Positions 1 through 7,974 of a stretch of DNA of 64,000 bases are shown here, one piece after another. The stretch is from NCBI GenBank assembly GCA_050949085.1, contig JBMNFB010000001.1, positions 434,001 to 498,000 on the forward strand. Reading direction: 5' to 3'. The DNA comes from JBMNFB01 sp050949085 (GTDB taxonomy: Bacteria; Bacillota; UBA994; UBA5500). Under the pieces are notes generated by a model. That model made no database searches, was not told the DNA's origin, and worked only from the letters and a program-made list of their open reading frames with translations. A program made the translations under genes and the position numbers. Position 1 is the first letter of the stretch. The number at the start of each line of letters is the position of its first letter.

Positions 1-141
1 AGGGCATTATCCACTACCATACAGATCTGTTCTGCCTGCAACAGAGACCCCCTGCCTCTCGGATATCGTTAATCGGTCTCCAGTAGCTTATGAGTGGCGC
101 TGGTGAATCGTGCGCGATAGCAATGGGTTCGCCACCCCTCT

Positions 142-149
142 GGTATGAT
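142..149 (+). promoter_or_regulatory. possible extended -10 promoter
   Basis: TGG followed by TATGAT forms an extended -10 element about 24 bases before the first gene. No convincing -35 hexamer lies 16-18 bases upstream, so this rests on the -10 alone. The preceding bases 1-141 hold no gene that I can recognise. Confidence 0.35.
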
Positions 150-172
150 CCCGCCAGCTCAGTGGGAGATTA

Positions 173-574
173 ATGGCTAGAAAGCAGGCACTGAACTATG
201 AAATCGAGGTGTTGGTCTTGAACGAGGTGACCGTGAATCACTTGCGCGAGCTGGCGAGGCGGGCGGAGGAACTGCGCAGAGCCGTCAAACTGCAGCCTGA
301 TCCGACCATCGATGACGACGTACTCTGGTCGTCCAGCCTGGACATCCTCGGTGAGCTGGTAAACGTCGTTGAAGGGGTGGTCATGAGGCAGCAGGAGCTG
401 CTGCAGCTTACCCGGGATGGCAGCCCGTACGGGGCGGTGGCGCGCGCCGGCTCAACCGAGATGGAGTGCCCCTATTGTCAGCAGCTGGTAACAGTCTCCG
501 ATGAGGCGGTGGCTGATGGCGCGACCGTCTGCCCACGCTGTGGAGCCCAGATGCTGCTCGCCAATCCAACCTGA
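173..574 (+). CDS. CD1247-like zinc-ribbon protein
   Basis: A 133-residue soluble protein of unknown function. The N-terminal two thirds is helical and charged; a hydrophobic helix near residues 55-75 resembles the N-terminal domain of clostridial CD1247-type proteins. The C-terminus is a zinc ribbon with cysteine pairs at C99/C102 and C120/C123. The ATG start has a GGGAG ribosome binding site 5-9 bases upstream. It is a single gene closed by a hairpin terminator, just before the spoIIIA operon. Family assignment is from pattern memory; the zinc ribbon is directly visible. A role in acetyl-CoA carboxylase or sporulation loci has been suggested only by neighbourhood, so no function is assigned. 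Confidence 0.65.
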   Translation: MARKQALNYEIEVLVLNEVTVNHLRELARRAEELRRAVKLQPDPTIDDDVLWSSSLDILGELVNVVEGVVMRQQELLQLTRDGSPYGAVARAGSTEMECPYCQQLVTVSDEAVADGATVCPRCGAQMLLANPT

Positions 575-632
575 GAAGCCGCGCGATAGGCAACGCGTTC
601 GCCTCGCTTCCCCTAAATCACGACTCTACGGG

Positions 633-670
633 GGTGCTCCCTGTCTACATGACAGGGCACCTCCTTTCAT
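633..670 (+). terminator. rho-independent terminator
   Basis: The arms GGTGC-TC-CCTGTC and GACAGGGCACC pair with a two-base bulge around a TACAT loop, followed by a T-rich tail. It separates the zinc-ribbon gene from the spoIIIA operon. Confidence 0.6.
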
Positions 671-708
671 TTGTGGCTGGACAGGCGCAGTCTTTGTCCC
701 TTTGCTGG

Positions 709-737
709 TCATAAGTCGGCTGGACAGGCCATAGGAT
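709..737 (+). promoter_or_regulatory. putative SigE promoter of spoIIIA
   Basis: TCATAAG and CATAGGAT are separated by 14 bases, matching the spacing and most positions of the mother-cell SigE consensus (KMATATT, N14, CATACANT). Transcription would begin near 745, only a few bases before the spoIIIAA ribosome binding site. The spoIIIA operon is SigE-dependent in Bacillus. The same element shape recurs before spoIIM in this window. Confidence 0.5.
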
Positions 738-758
738 TTAGCGGATGGAGGTGATGGC

Positions 759-1709
759 TTGTTTGACTGGCACAATCTCAGCGCCGTCCTGCCCGCCGAC
801 TGGCATCCTGCAGTTCTGGCCAGCGACAGTTCGGTCCTCGGCCAGATTCAAGAGTTGCGCATCCGTTGTGGACAACCTGTGCTGGCGTACGGCCAGTTTG
901 GCGAGATGTTTCTGACTGAACAGGGGCTATCCCCCTGCAGCCAGCGCTGGCTGGTGGCGGGGCGGGAGCATGTGCAACATATTCTGGCGACCATCAGTCG
1001 CAGCTCCCTGTACGCGTTGGGAGAGGAGCTGCGCTCTGGCTACCTGACGATTCAGGGCGGGCACCGCATCGGTCTCGTCGGTCGCGCGGTGGTTGAGCAG
1101 GGAAGGGTGAAGACGCTGAAATACATCACCGGTTTCAATGTCCGCCTGGCGCGGGAGGTAAAAGGCTGTTCGACCCCGCTGCTGCCAATCCTGCAGGATG
1201 GTCGGACAACCATCTACAGTACGCTGGTGGTGTCGCCGCCGCAGGCCGGCAAGACCACGCTGCTAAGAGATCTGGCCCGGGCACTGAGTAGCGGTGATCG
1301 GCCGCTCCAGCGCGCTCACAAGGTTGTGGTGGTGGATGAACGCTCTGAGCTGGGGGCGTGTTGGCAGGGGATGCCTCAGCTGGACCTTGGCCCCCGCTGC
1401 GATGTTCTGGATGCCTGTCCCAAGGCGGAGGGAATGATGATGGCGCTGCGCGCCTTATCTCCCGAGGTTCTGGTTACCGATGAAATCGGGCGTTGGGAGG
1501 ACGCGGCGGCCATCGAGGAGGCGTTGAATTGTGGCGTAACAGTGATCGCCAGCGCTCACGGGGCGAGTCTTGAGGACCTGACGCGCCGGCCTGGGCTGCG
1601 GCGACTGCTTCAGGACGTCTCATTTGAGAGGTTTATCGTCCTCAGCTCCCGCCGCGGCCCGGGGACAGTAGAGGCAGTGCTGGATGAGCGGCGGCATTCA
1701 CTGCTCTAG
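759..1709 (+). CDS. spoIIIAA: stage III sporulation ATPase SpoIIIAA
   Basis: SpoIIIAA is the cytoplasmic secretion-type ATPase that powers the SpoIIIA-SpoIIQ feeding channel between mother cell and forespore. The protein has 316 residues, the usual length. A P-loop ends in GKTT at 164-167; the preceding residues read SPPQA, with Gln where Gly is common. A Walker B-like LVTDEIG follows near residue 245. The TTG start is chosen because GGAGGTGA lies seven bases upstream. It is first in an uninterrupted operon of eight genes. Confidence 0.95.
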   Translation: MFDWHNLSAVLPADWHPAVLASDSSVLGQIQELRIRCGQPVLAYGQFGEMFLTEQGLSPCSQRWLVAGREHVQHILATISRSSLYALGEELRSGYLTIQGGHRIGLVGRAVVEQGRVKTLKYITGFNVRLAREVKGCSTPLLPILQDGRTTIYSTLVVSPPQAGKTTLLRDLARALSSGDRPLQRAHKVVVVDERSELGACWQGMPQLDLGPRCDVLDACPKAEGMMMALRALSPEVLVTDEIGRWEDAAAIEEALNCGVTVIASAHGASLEDLTRRPGLRRLLQDVSFERFIVLSSRRGPGTVEAVLDERRHSLL

Positions 1710-1720
1710 GGGGTGCTTCG

Positions 1721-2248
1721 ATGTTTGTTCAGGTAGTCAAGTTTGCCGCTGCCCTGATGGTGGCTACCTCGACCAGTCTCGCAGGTTTCGCGGTTGCTAG
1801 ACGCTATCGGGATCGGCCGCGACTGCTGCGTGAGTTACAGAGCGCTCTCCAGGCGCTGGCAACCGAGATCAGCTACGGAGCGACACCTCTGCCGGAGGCG
1901 TTTGCCTCCCTGGCGAGGCGGACACGACAGCCGATAGCAATGCTGTTCTCTACCGCTGCGGCTGCTATCAGCCAGCCGGGGCAGACGGCGTATGTGGCTT
2001 GGCAGGCAGGACTTACGGCACTGGGGGACGAGGCGGCCCTCACGCCAGGCGATATTGCCATTCTCGACGACCTGTCGGGTGTTCTCGGGCTGTCAGATCG
2101 GCAGGATCAGGAGCGCCACCTGCTGCTGGCGGTGCGACAACTGCAGCAGGAAGAGGCAAAGGCCCAGGAAGACCGAGTTCAGAATGAGCGAATGTGGCGA
2201 TATCTGGGCGTGCTATCCGGGCTCCTGCTGGTCATAGTCTTATGGTAA
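1721..2248 (+). CDS. spoIIIAB: stage III sporulation protein SpoIIIAB
   Basis: SpoIIIAB is a membrane component of the SpoIIIA channel, structurally related to GspF-type platform proteins. The 175-residue product has one N-terminal transmembrane segment (about residues 5-25), a helical cytoplasmic domain containing the conserved LRELQSALQ-type segment after residue 35, and a C-terminal hydrophobic segment ending in YLGVLSGLLLVIVLW. It begins 11 bases after spoIIIAA, with a weak G-rich ribosome binding site. Length and order match the family. Confidence 0.93.
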   Translation: MFVQVVKFAAALMVATSTSLAGFAVARRYRDRPRLLRELQSALQALATEISYGATPLPEAFASLARRTRQPIAMLFSTAAAAISQPGQTAYVAWQAGLTALGDEAALTPGDIAILDDLSGVLGLSDRQDQERHLLLAVRQLQQEEAKAQEDRVQNERMWRYLGVLSGLLLVIVLW

Positions 2249-2291
2249 GACATGCCTGGGGTGCGAGTGATTCAACAGGAGGGGTGTAATC

Positions 2292-2492
2292 ATGGGGATC
2301 GACTTCAACGTCATTCTGCAGGTGGGCTTGTTTGGCATCGCTATCGCCATCCTGCACACCATTCTCAAGAAGTCTGACCGGGAGGAATATGCTCAGATTC
2401 TGGTCCTGCTGGGGATGATCGTTGTCATGTTTACCGTTGTTCGCTGGGTGAGTGAGCTGTTCCAGAGCCTCCGCACGATGTTCCAGTTTTGA
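2292..2492 (+). CDS. spoIIIAC: stage III sporulation protein SpoIIIAC
   Basis: A 66-residue protein with two transmembrane segments and a short charged loop (KKSDREEYA). It matches SpoIIIAC, a small membrane subunit of the mother cell to forespore channel and a paralogue of the neighbouring SpoIIIAD. The ATG has AGGAGGGG upstream. A 43-base gap separates it from spoIIIAB. Confidence 0.93.
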   Translation: MGIDFNVILQVGLFGIAIAILHTILKKSDREEYAQILVLLGMIVVMFTVVRWVSELFQSLRTMFQF

Positions 2493-2504
2493 GGAGCCCG
2501 GGTA

Positions 2505-2891
2505 ATGGAGATCATCTCAATCGCTGCGCTGGCGTTGATCGCTGTCATCCTGCTCACCATTCTCCGCCAGGAGCGACCGGAACTGGCCCTCGCGCTGTCC
2601 ATTCTGGTGGGAGTATTGATCTTCTTCTCAGTGATTCCCAAGATCGGCATGGTGGTTAGCACCATGGGCAGCATCGCCAACCGCGCCGAGGTGGGTACGC
2701 TGCACCTCTCAACCCTGCTAAGGATTGTCGGCGTCGCCTACATCACGGAGTTCGCTGCCCAGATCTGCCGCGATGCCAATGAAGGGGCGGTTGCCAGCAA
2801 GGTGGAGCTGGCCGGCAAGGTGATCATCATGGTGCTGGCGATCCCCGTGGTTCTGGTGATTCTGGATACCGTTCTGAATCTGCTGCCGTAG
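2505..2891 (+). CDS. spoIIIAD: stage III sporulation protein SpoIIIAD
   Basis: A 128-residue integral membrane protein with four predicted hydrophobic segments. The first half resembles SpoIIIAC (the LRQERPELALALSILVG pattern). It is a membrane component of the SpoIIIA complex. The start lies 12 bases after the spoIIIAC stop, with GAGGAG upstream, consistent with translational coupling. Confidence 0.93.
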   Translation: MEIISIAALALIAVILLTILRQERPELALALSILVGVLIFFSVIPKIGMVVSTMGSIANRAEVGTLHLSTLLRIVGVAYITEFAAQICRDANEGAVASKVELAGKVIIMVLAIPVVLVILDTVLNLLP

Positions 2892-2926
2892 CTCAGGATG
2901 CGAGTGAAGAAATGAGGTGAATGAGG

Positions 2927-4093
2927 ATGCTGCGTAAGCTGGCGGTCTGTCTCTTCTGCCTGATTTTTCTCCTGCCCGGTCAAGCGGTGGCCGCCGAGCC
3001 ACCTGGTGTTGAGCAGATAATAGAACAGCAACTGGGCGCTCTGGATACTGCCGAGTTTGAGGCATACCTTCAGGCGCTCGCCGCCGAATATGGTGATTAC
3101 CTGCCGCAGCTCTCCATCAGGGGGATCCTCAGTGCTATGCGGGAGGGCGACGGCATCTCCCTGTCTACGCTGATCAAAGCAGTGCTCGCATTGGCGACAC
3201 GGGAGATAGCGGGACACTCGGGGCTCCTGGCCCGGTTAGTGGTGCTTTCGCTCATCTGTGTGCTGCTGCAGCATCTGCATAACGCTGTCGATGGTAAGGT
3301 AGCGGACATTGCCTATCTGGTCTGCTATCTGGTGGTGATGGGTTTCGCCATTCAGAGTTTCGGTCTTGCACTGCGGCTGACGCGAGATACCGTAACAACC
3401 ATGACTGGCCTCGTGCAATCGCTCTACCCGATTCTCCTCACCACCCTGATGGCTGTTGGGAACGTGACCTCGGCTGCCCTGTTTAACCCCTTGTTGTTGG
3501 CAGTACTCAGCCTGATCATGACCATGATTGCCAACCTGGCCGTGCCCCTGATCTTTTTTGCCGGGATACTGATTCTTGCCGACCACCTTTCGGAGAAGAT
3601 CAAAGTTTCTCGCCTTGCCTATCTGCTGCGGGATGTAGGGGCAGGTGTGATGGGTGTCCTGTTCATGGCCTTCGTCGGCTTCAATATTGCCTACGCCACC
3701 ACTGGACCGGTGTTTGACGGTGTGGCCTTTCGGGCCGGCAAGTTTGCAGTGAAGACTTTCATCCCGGTGGTGGGTGGCGTCCTTGCTGACGGCTTCGAGA
3801 CGATTGCTGGTTGCTCTCAGCTGATCAACAGTGCCGTCGGTTTGCTGGGCGCCATCGGCGTGACGCTGATCTGTCTGGCCCCAGCCATCAAGCTGGTGGG
3901 AATGCTGCTTACCTATCGAGTAGCCGCTGCCGTTATCCAGCCCCTGGGTGATGGGCAACTCTCCTCCGCTCTCAACGGCATCTCCGGCATCTTTACATAC
4001 TTCCTGGGAGCGCTGCTTCTGGTCGGTGTCATGCTTTTTGTGGTCGTAACTGTTCTGGTCAGCGCCGGCAATAGTGCGCTGATGCTGCGCTGA
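2927..4093 (+). CDS. spoIIIAE: stage III sporulation protein SpoIIIAE
   Basis: SpoIIIAE is the large polytopic subunit of the SpoIIIA channel. The product starts with a clear signal peptide (hydrophobic core about residues 6-18, AVAAEP cleavage region), then a soluble segment of about 70 residues and seven or so membrane helices. An ATG lies at 2921 as well, but AGGTGA abuts it with no spacing, whereas the ATG at 2927 has six bases of spacing. I therefore choose 2927, giving 388 residues, typical for the family. Confidence 0.93.
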   Translation: MLRKLAVCLFCLIFLLPGQAVAAEPPGVEQIIEQQLGALDTAEFEAYLQALAAEYGDYLPQLSIRGILSAMREGDGISLSTLIKAVLALATREIAGHSGLLARLVVLSLICVLLQHLHNAVDGKVADIAYLVCYLVVMGFAIQSFGLALRLTRDTVTTMTGLVQSLYPILLTTLMAVGNVTSAALFNPLLLAVLSLIMTMIANLAVPLIFFAGILILADHLSEKIKVSRLAYLLRDVGAGVMGVLFMAFVGFNIAYATTGPVFDGVAFRAGKFAVKTFIPVVGGVLADGFETIAGCSQLINSAVGLLGAIGVTLICLAPAIKLVGMLLTYRVAAAVIQPLGDGQLSSALNGISGIFTYFLGALLLVGVMLFVVVTVLVSAGNSALMLR

Positions 4094-4108
4094 TGGGGAG
4101 GTGATCGA

Positions 4109-4720
4109 TTGCTTCCGGCTATCCGTTCACTGGTGCACAACATCATCGTTCTGATCATCCTGGGCTCCTTCCTGCAGTTAATCCTGCCGTCAGGCCAGAC
4201 CCGGCGTTACGCCCAGCTGGCCTTCGGGCTGGTGATGGTGCTTACGCTGCTGACGCCGCTGGTGGAACTGATAGACAGGGGATTCAGTCTCGGCGAAGCC
4301 TTGGAGCAGGCGGAGATGGTGGTTGCCTGGGAGGAACTGCAGGCTGGCAGCCGCTTGCTGGCTGCTCAGAATCAGCAGGCGATAATGGCTTCCTATCGGC
4401 AGGCGGTGGAGCGCCAGATCCAGGCCGCTGTTCGAGGAGTAGAGGAAGTGGAAGTGAAGGAATGTCAACTGGAACTGCTGGACGATCCGAGCTCCGCGGA
4501 CTACGGGCGCATCCTCTCGGTAAAGCTGGTCCTGGAGTGGGCTGATGATTCGGTTCAGCCGGTTAGCACGGTGAAGCCGGTACTAATTGGCCCCGGGCAG
4601 AACAGCGATGCAGCTGGCCCAGCCAGCCCGCTGGAAGTCAGGAAGCAGGACGAAGTTGCAGCGGCCGTGGCCGAACACCTGGCCCTGTCTACTAATCACG
4701 TCCTAGTAAGATTTAGATAA
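4109..4720 (+). CDS. spoIIIAF: stage III sporulation protein SpoIIIAF
   Basis: A 203-residue protein with two N-terminal transmembrane helices (about 8-25 and 35-53) and a soluble alpha/beta domain, which in Bacillus has a ring-building fold like SpoIIIAG and SpoIIIAH. The TTG start is supported by GGGAGGTGA five bases upstream and by no alternative ATG nearby. Residues 150-180 form a Pro/Ser-rich insertion before a conserved C-terminal strand-helix end. Confidence 0.9.
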   Translation: MLPAIRSLVHNIIVLIILGSFLQLILPSGQTRRYAQLAFGLVMVLTLLTPLVELIDRGFSLGEALEQAEMVVAWEELQAGSRLLAAQNQQAIMASYRQAVERQIQAAVRGVEEVEVKECQLELLDDPSSADYGRILSVKLVLEWADDSVQPVSTVKPVLIGPGQNSDAAGPASPLEVRKQDEVAAAVAEHLALSTNHVLVRFR

Positions 4721-4733
4721 GGAGGGAGAAACT

Positions 4734-5333
4734 ATGGCGAAGGACAACGGGCAGCCAACGGCCCTTCTGGTGGGGGATATCTGGGAACGCCTCAGCCAGA
4801 ATCGCTTGCTCTATATCGGCCTGGTGGGTGCCGTGGTGCTGCTGGCTGTTCAGCTGCTCCTGCCGAAGGCGCCGCTGACAGTGGGCAACCCAGAAGCGGC
4901 CCAGGTGTCCAGCCCGGCCGGCATGAGTCAAAGCGTACTGCAGGAGGTGACGGCCTATCGCCAGGCGCTGGAAGAGCAATTGGTAGCTACCATCGGCCAG
5001 ATCCAGGGTGTAGGAGACGTGAAGGTGATGCTGACCCTGGGATCCGGCCCGGAGGTGGTGCCCGCCTTTAACACCCAATCCTCGCTGCGCACCACCGAGG
5101 AAAAGGATGCTAACGGCGGAACCAGAGTGGTCAAGGAAGACACGAATAGCGCCCAGCTGGTTATGGGAAATGCGGACCCGATAACCTTGACGGAGAAGCT
5201 GCCCCCAGTGTCGGGAGTGGTTGTAGTCGCTCAGGGTGCGGATCAGGCCAGCATTCAGCTGGCGATCACGCGGGCTGTGCAGACAGCCCTGGGAATTCCG
5301 GCCTACAAGATCGACGTTTTTCCAGGAAAGTAG
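4734..5333 (+). CDS. spoIIIAG: stage III sporulation protein SpoIIIAG
   Basis: SpoIIIAG forms a large ring in the intermembrane space of the engulfed forespore channel. The 199-residue protein has one transmembrane helix at about 23-43 and an extracytoplasmic domain containing the two ring-building segments around VTAYRQALEEQLVATIGQ and VSGVVVVAQGAD. The ATG follows AAGGAGGGAG, a near-consensus ribosome binding site. The stop codon is directly next to the possible GTG start of spoIIIAH. Confidence 0.93.
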   Translation: MAKDNGQPTALLVGDIWERLSQNRLLYIGLVGAVVLLAVQLLLPKAPLTVGNPEAAQVSSPAGMSQSVLQEVTAYRQALEEQLVATIGQIQGVGDVKVMLTLGSGPEVVPAFNTQSSLRTTEEKDANGGTRVVKEDTNSAQLVMGNADPITLTEKLPPVSGVVVVAQGADQASIQLAITRAVQTALGIPAYKIDVFPGK

Positions 5334-5345
5334 GTGAAAGATCTA

Positions 5346-5900
5346 ATGTTCATTGATGCACGCAGAGTCATTGGTACACTGATCCTTGCTATGGCACTGG
5401 GTGGAGCCTTCTTCTTCGCAGTTGACTATTTTTCCGATGCCCCCGCCAGCGGACTACTGGGAGCCCCGGGGCCTGGTGGAGCAGAGCAGGGCCCGCAACT
5501 GGTTGATCCAGGGCAGAATTTGCCGCCTGAGGCCGGCGAGAACAAATCTGGTCGAGACTTCTTCTCTGAGCACCGGCTGGAACGCGAGAAGCAGCGCAGT
5601 ATGCAGGTTGATCTGCTGCGGGAAATTATCAACAATAACAACACCAGCCCCGAGGTCAGACAGCAGGCACAGGCGGATTGGCTAGCGCTGACGGCCCTGA
5701 TGGAAAAGGAGCTTTCTGTAGAGAAACTGGTGATCAGCAAAGGCTTTGCTGACGCGATCCTCGTTTTCAATGATGAAATCGCGCATGTGATCGTCAAGTC
5801 CGAAGGTCTGACCCAGGCGGAAGCCCTGCAGATCGCAGATCTGGTAGCCAGCTCCCTGAAGCTCGATCTGGAGCAGGTGCGCGTAATCGAGCGGAAGTAG
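5346..5900 (+). CDS. spoIIIAH: stage III sporulation protein SpoIIIAH
   Basis: SpoIIIAH spans the mother-cell membrane and binds forespore SpoIIQ, linking the two halves of the channel. The product has one N-terminal membrane helix (about 9-26), a Pro/Gly-rich linker and a C-terminal domain of the ring-building YscJ/FliF type. The ATG at 5346 has AGGTGA eight bases upstream; an in-frame GTG at 5334, touching the previous stop, is the alternative and would add four residues. No spoIIQ gene is in the window; many Clostridia lack it. Confidence 0.92.
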   Translation: MFIDARRVIGTLILAMALGGAFFFAVDYFSDAPASGLLGAPGPGGAEQGPQLVDPGQNLPPEAGENKSGRDFFSEHRLEREKQRSMQVDLLREIINNNNTSPEVRQQAQADWLALTALMEKELSVEKLVISKGFADAILVFNDEIAHVIVKSEGLTQAEALQIADLVASSLKLDLEQVRVIERK

Positions 5901-5918
5901 CCAGGGTGCTAGAAAAGA

Positions 5919-5947
5919 TTGTCACACCCTCCCCAGTCGGGTATAAT
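5919..5947 (+). promoter_or_regulatory. SigA-type promoter of asp23
   Basis: TTGTCA and a perfect TATAAT are separated by exactly 17 bases. Transcription would start near 5954, giving the asp23 gene a leader of about 64 bases and vegetative expression independent of the sporulation operon before it. Confidence 0.8.
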
Positions 5948-6017
5948 GGGGGGGAACTGGTGGAGGACAACCCTGGAAGACGCTTCTGATCTGGATGTCC
6001 AGAAGGAGGAATAAGAG

Positions 6018-6422
6018 ATGAGTACTGAGCGCACACATCAACAGCTGGACAAGGGTACGATTAAGGTGGCAGACGAGGTAGTCAGTGTGATTGCCGGCCT
6101 GGCAGCCATGGAGGTGGCCGGTGTCGCCGGAATGGGTGGCGGCGGCTTTGTCGGCGGCGTGAGTGAGATGCTGGGCAGGCGTAATCTCTCTAAAGGCGTC
6201 AAAGTAACTGTGGTGGAGAGAACCGTAACGGTCGACCTGAATGTGATCGTCGATTTTGGAGTCCTGATTCCCCAGGTAGCCGCTTCGGTGCAGGAGAACG
6301 TTCGGAAAGCCATCGAGAACATGACCGGCCTGAAAGTGCAGGAGGTCAATGTCCATGTGCACGGTGTGCATTTTCCGGCGGAGAAGTCTGATGACCATTC
6401 AAAGGTGAAAGAAACGAAATAG
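6018..6422 (+). CDS. Asp23/Gls24 family envelope stress protein
   Basis: A 134-residue Asp23-family protein (YqhY/AmaP-associated type), a cytoplasmic or membrane-linked protein tied to envelope stress and fatty-acid synthesis balance. The conserved core DEVVSVIAGLAAMEVAGVAGM is at residues 15-35, followed by a Gly-rich loop and the LNVIVDFGVLIPQVA and VNVHVHGVHF strands. GGAGGA precedes the ATG. In Bacillus this gene follows accB-accC downstream of spoIIIAH; here accBC is absent and the gene has its own promoter and terminator. Confidence 0.88.
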   Translation: MSTERTHQQLDKGTIKVADEVVSVIAGLAAMEVAGVAGMGGGGFVGGVSEMLGRRNLSKGVKVTVVERTVTVDLNVIVDFGVLIPQVAASVQENVRKAIENMTGLKVQEVNVHVHGVHFPAEKSDDHSKVKETK

Positions 6423-6502
6423 CAGATTCGGTTCGGGGTGATGAGGAGCCTGGTCCGTGGCCCCGGAGCTTCTGCTGTGCTTGAACCAGGACATGCCAGA
6501 AG

Positions 6503-6525
6503 GCCGCTCTGTAGGCGGCTTTTTT
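6503..6525 (+). terminator. rho-independent terminator after asp23
   Basis: GCCGC and GCGGC pair around a short loop and are followed by six T residues. Confidence 0.8.
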
Positions 6526-6561
6526 GCATCTGCTGGCCTTTCGTTTGCCCCTGTGGGCATC

Positions 6562-6591
6562 TGGGCAGGATAGGCTTGTGTCTGCTAAGAT
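6562..6591 (+). promoter_or_regulatory. possible promoter of the nusB operon
   Basis: TGGGCA and TAAGAT are 18 bases apart, with TGC immediately before the -10 (extended -10). It sits between the asp23 terminator and the nusB ribosome binding site, where a promoter is expected. Confidence 0.45.
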
Positions 6592-6614
6592 AAGGTATCG
6601 GGAGGATGATGCTG

Positions 6615-7013
6615 ATGAGCCGTCGTTTAGCGCGAGAGGTCGCCTTGCGCACGCTGTTTCAACTGGATATGGGGCATCTGGAGAAGGAGGCCGCTTTCGG
6701 CTTCGCCCTGGAGACGACCCCGCTTGCTGAACCGCTACGGCCCTTTGCACGGCAGCTGTTGGAGAACGCGCTGCAGTACCAGGCAGACAGCGATCGGCTG
6801 ATTGCCGAGAAGGCGGTGGACTGGGAGATCAACCGCCTCCCCCGGGTAGACCGGGCGATTCTGCGGCTCGCTCTGGGCGAGATTCTCGCCGACACAGATG
6901 TCCCGTCCAGCGTGGCAATCAATGAAGCGGTCGAACTGGCTCAGAAATATAGCACGGAGCAATCCGGCCGGTTTATTAACGGCATTCTGGGCAGTGTGGT
7001 GCGTGAGCGCTAG
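6615..7013 (+). CDS. nusB: transcription antitermination factor NusB
   Basis: NusB binds boxA RNA with NusE (ribosomal protein S10) during rRNA transcription. The 132-residue all-helical protein has the family pattern SRRLAREVALRTLFQLDMG at the N-terminus and SSVAINEAVELAQKYSTEQSGRFINGILG at the C-terminus. Three ATG codons lie close together at 6606, 6609 and 6615; GGAGG at 6601-6605 gives proper spacing only to the last, so that start is preferred. It opens a long operon of overlapping genes through recN. Confidence 0.93.
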   Translation: MSRRLAREVALRTLFQLDMGHLEKEAAFGFALETTPLAEPLRPFARQLLENALQYQADSDRLIAEKAVDWEINRLPRVDRAILRLALGEILADTDVPSSVAINEAVELAQKYSTEQSGRFINGILGSVVRER

Positions 7014-7014
7014 C

Positions 7015-7974
7015 ATGGGGCGTAGAGTTTTTCTGGGCGTCGATACTAGCTGCTACACGACGTCGCTGGCAGTTGTAGATCAGAGCGGTACGCTGCTGCA
7101 GGAACTGCGCAAGCCGCTGCCTGTAGCCGCAGGTGAGGTGGGACTGCGCCAGAGCGACGGGGTGTTTCATCATGTCCGTAACCTGCCGCAGCTAATCCAG
7201 TCACTGGAGATTGGCGTCTGCGAAGTCCAGGCGGTCGGCGTCAGCGATCGCCCGCGTCCGGTGAGCGGCTCCTACATGCCGGTCTTCCTGGCCGGCGTCG
7301 CTGTTGCCCAGGCATTGGCCACGTCCAGCGCTGCTCCCCTTTATCGGTTTTCCCACCAGGAAGGCCATATCGCTGCCGGCCTCGGGGGACGGCCGGTGCA
7401 GCATCCCTTTCTCGTTCTACATATCTCTGGCGGCACATCTGAGCTGCTGCGGGTGCAGCCGGCGGCGGCAGGTTTTGCCATAGATGTCCTGGGGGGCAGT
7501 GCTGATCTCAGCGCAGGACAGATGGTCGATCGGGTAGGGGTGGCGCTGGGGCTGCCATTCCCAGCAGGGCCAGATCTGGAGCGGCTGGCGAGGGGGGCGC
7601 AGGGAGCAATCCGCCTGCCCTCAGCAGCCGCTGGCTTGAGTTTCAGTTTTTCGGGGCCGTGTTCTGCCGCCCTGCGCCTGGTGGAAGCAGGGGAAACACC
7701 AGCGGAAATTGCCTTCGCCGTGTTTCGGGTTATCGCCAACTCCCTGGAAAAAGTGTTGCGCCGGGCCGGAGAGGCAGAGCGCCTGGACCGCGCTCTGCTG
7801 GTAGGCGGGGTGATGAATAACCAGCTGGTGCGCGACCGGTTGCTCCAGCGGCTGGGGCCCAGGTTTCGCCTTGACTTCGCCGCTGCTGGACTATCCAGCG
7901 ACAACGCGGCAGGGATTGCCTGGTTAGCTAGAGAAAGATATCTGCAGGAAAGGCTATCTGTTGATGAGCGATAG
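7015..7974 (+). CDS. TsaD/Kae1-like M22 family paralogue
   Basis: A 319-residue protein of the TsaD/Kae1 (former O-sialoglycoprotein endopeptidase) family. It keeps the ASKHA nucleotide-binding pattern: VDTSCYTTSLAVVD at the N-terminus, the metal-binding HQEGH motif (HxxxH), SGGTSELL, AGQMVDRVG, LSFSFSGPCSAALR, VGGVMNN and SSDNAAG. It is not the housekeeping TsaD by context, which normally sits with tsaB and tsaE. Similar paralogues occur between nusB and xseA in Clostridia and have no assigned function that I know of. The ATG begins one base after the nusB stop; the gene overlaps xseA by 11 bases. Confidence 0.8.
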   Translation: MGRRVFLGVDTSCYTTSLAVVDQSGTLLQELRKPLPVAAGEVGLRQSDGVFHHVRNLPQLIQSLEIGVCEVQAVGVSDRPRPVSGSYMPVFLAGVAVAQALATSSAAPLYRFSHQEGHIAAGLGGRPVQHPFLVLHISGGTSELLRVQPAAAGFAIDVLGGSADLSAGQMVDRVGVALGLPFPAGPDLERLARGAQGAIRLPSAAAGLSFSFSGPCSAALRLVEAGETPAEIAFAVFRVIANSLEKVLRRAGEAERLDRALLVGGVMNNQLVRDRLLQRLGPRFRLDFAAAGLSSDNAAGIAWLARERYLQERLSVDER

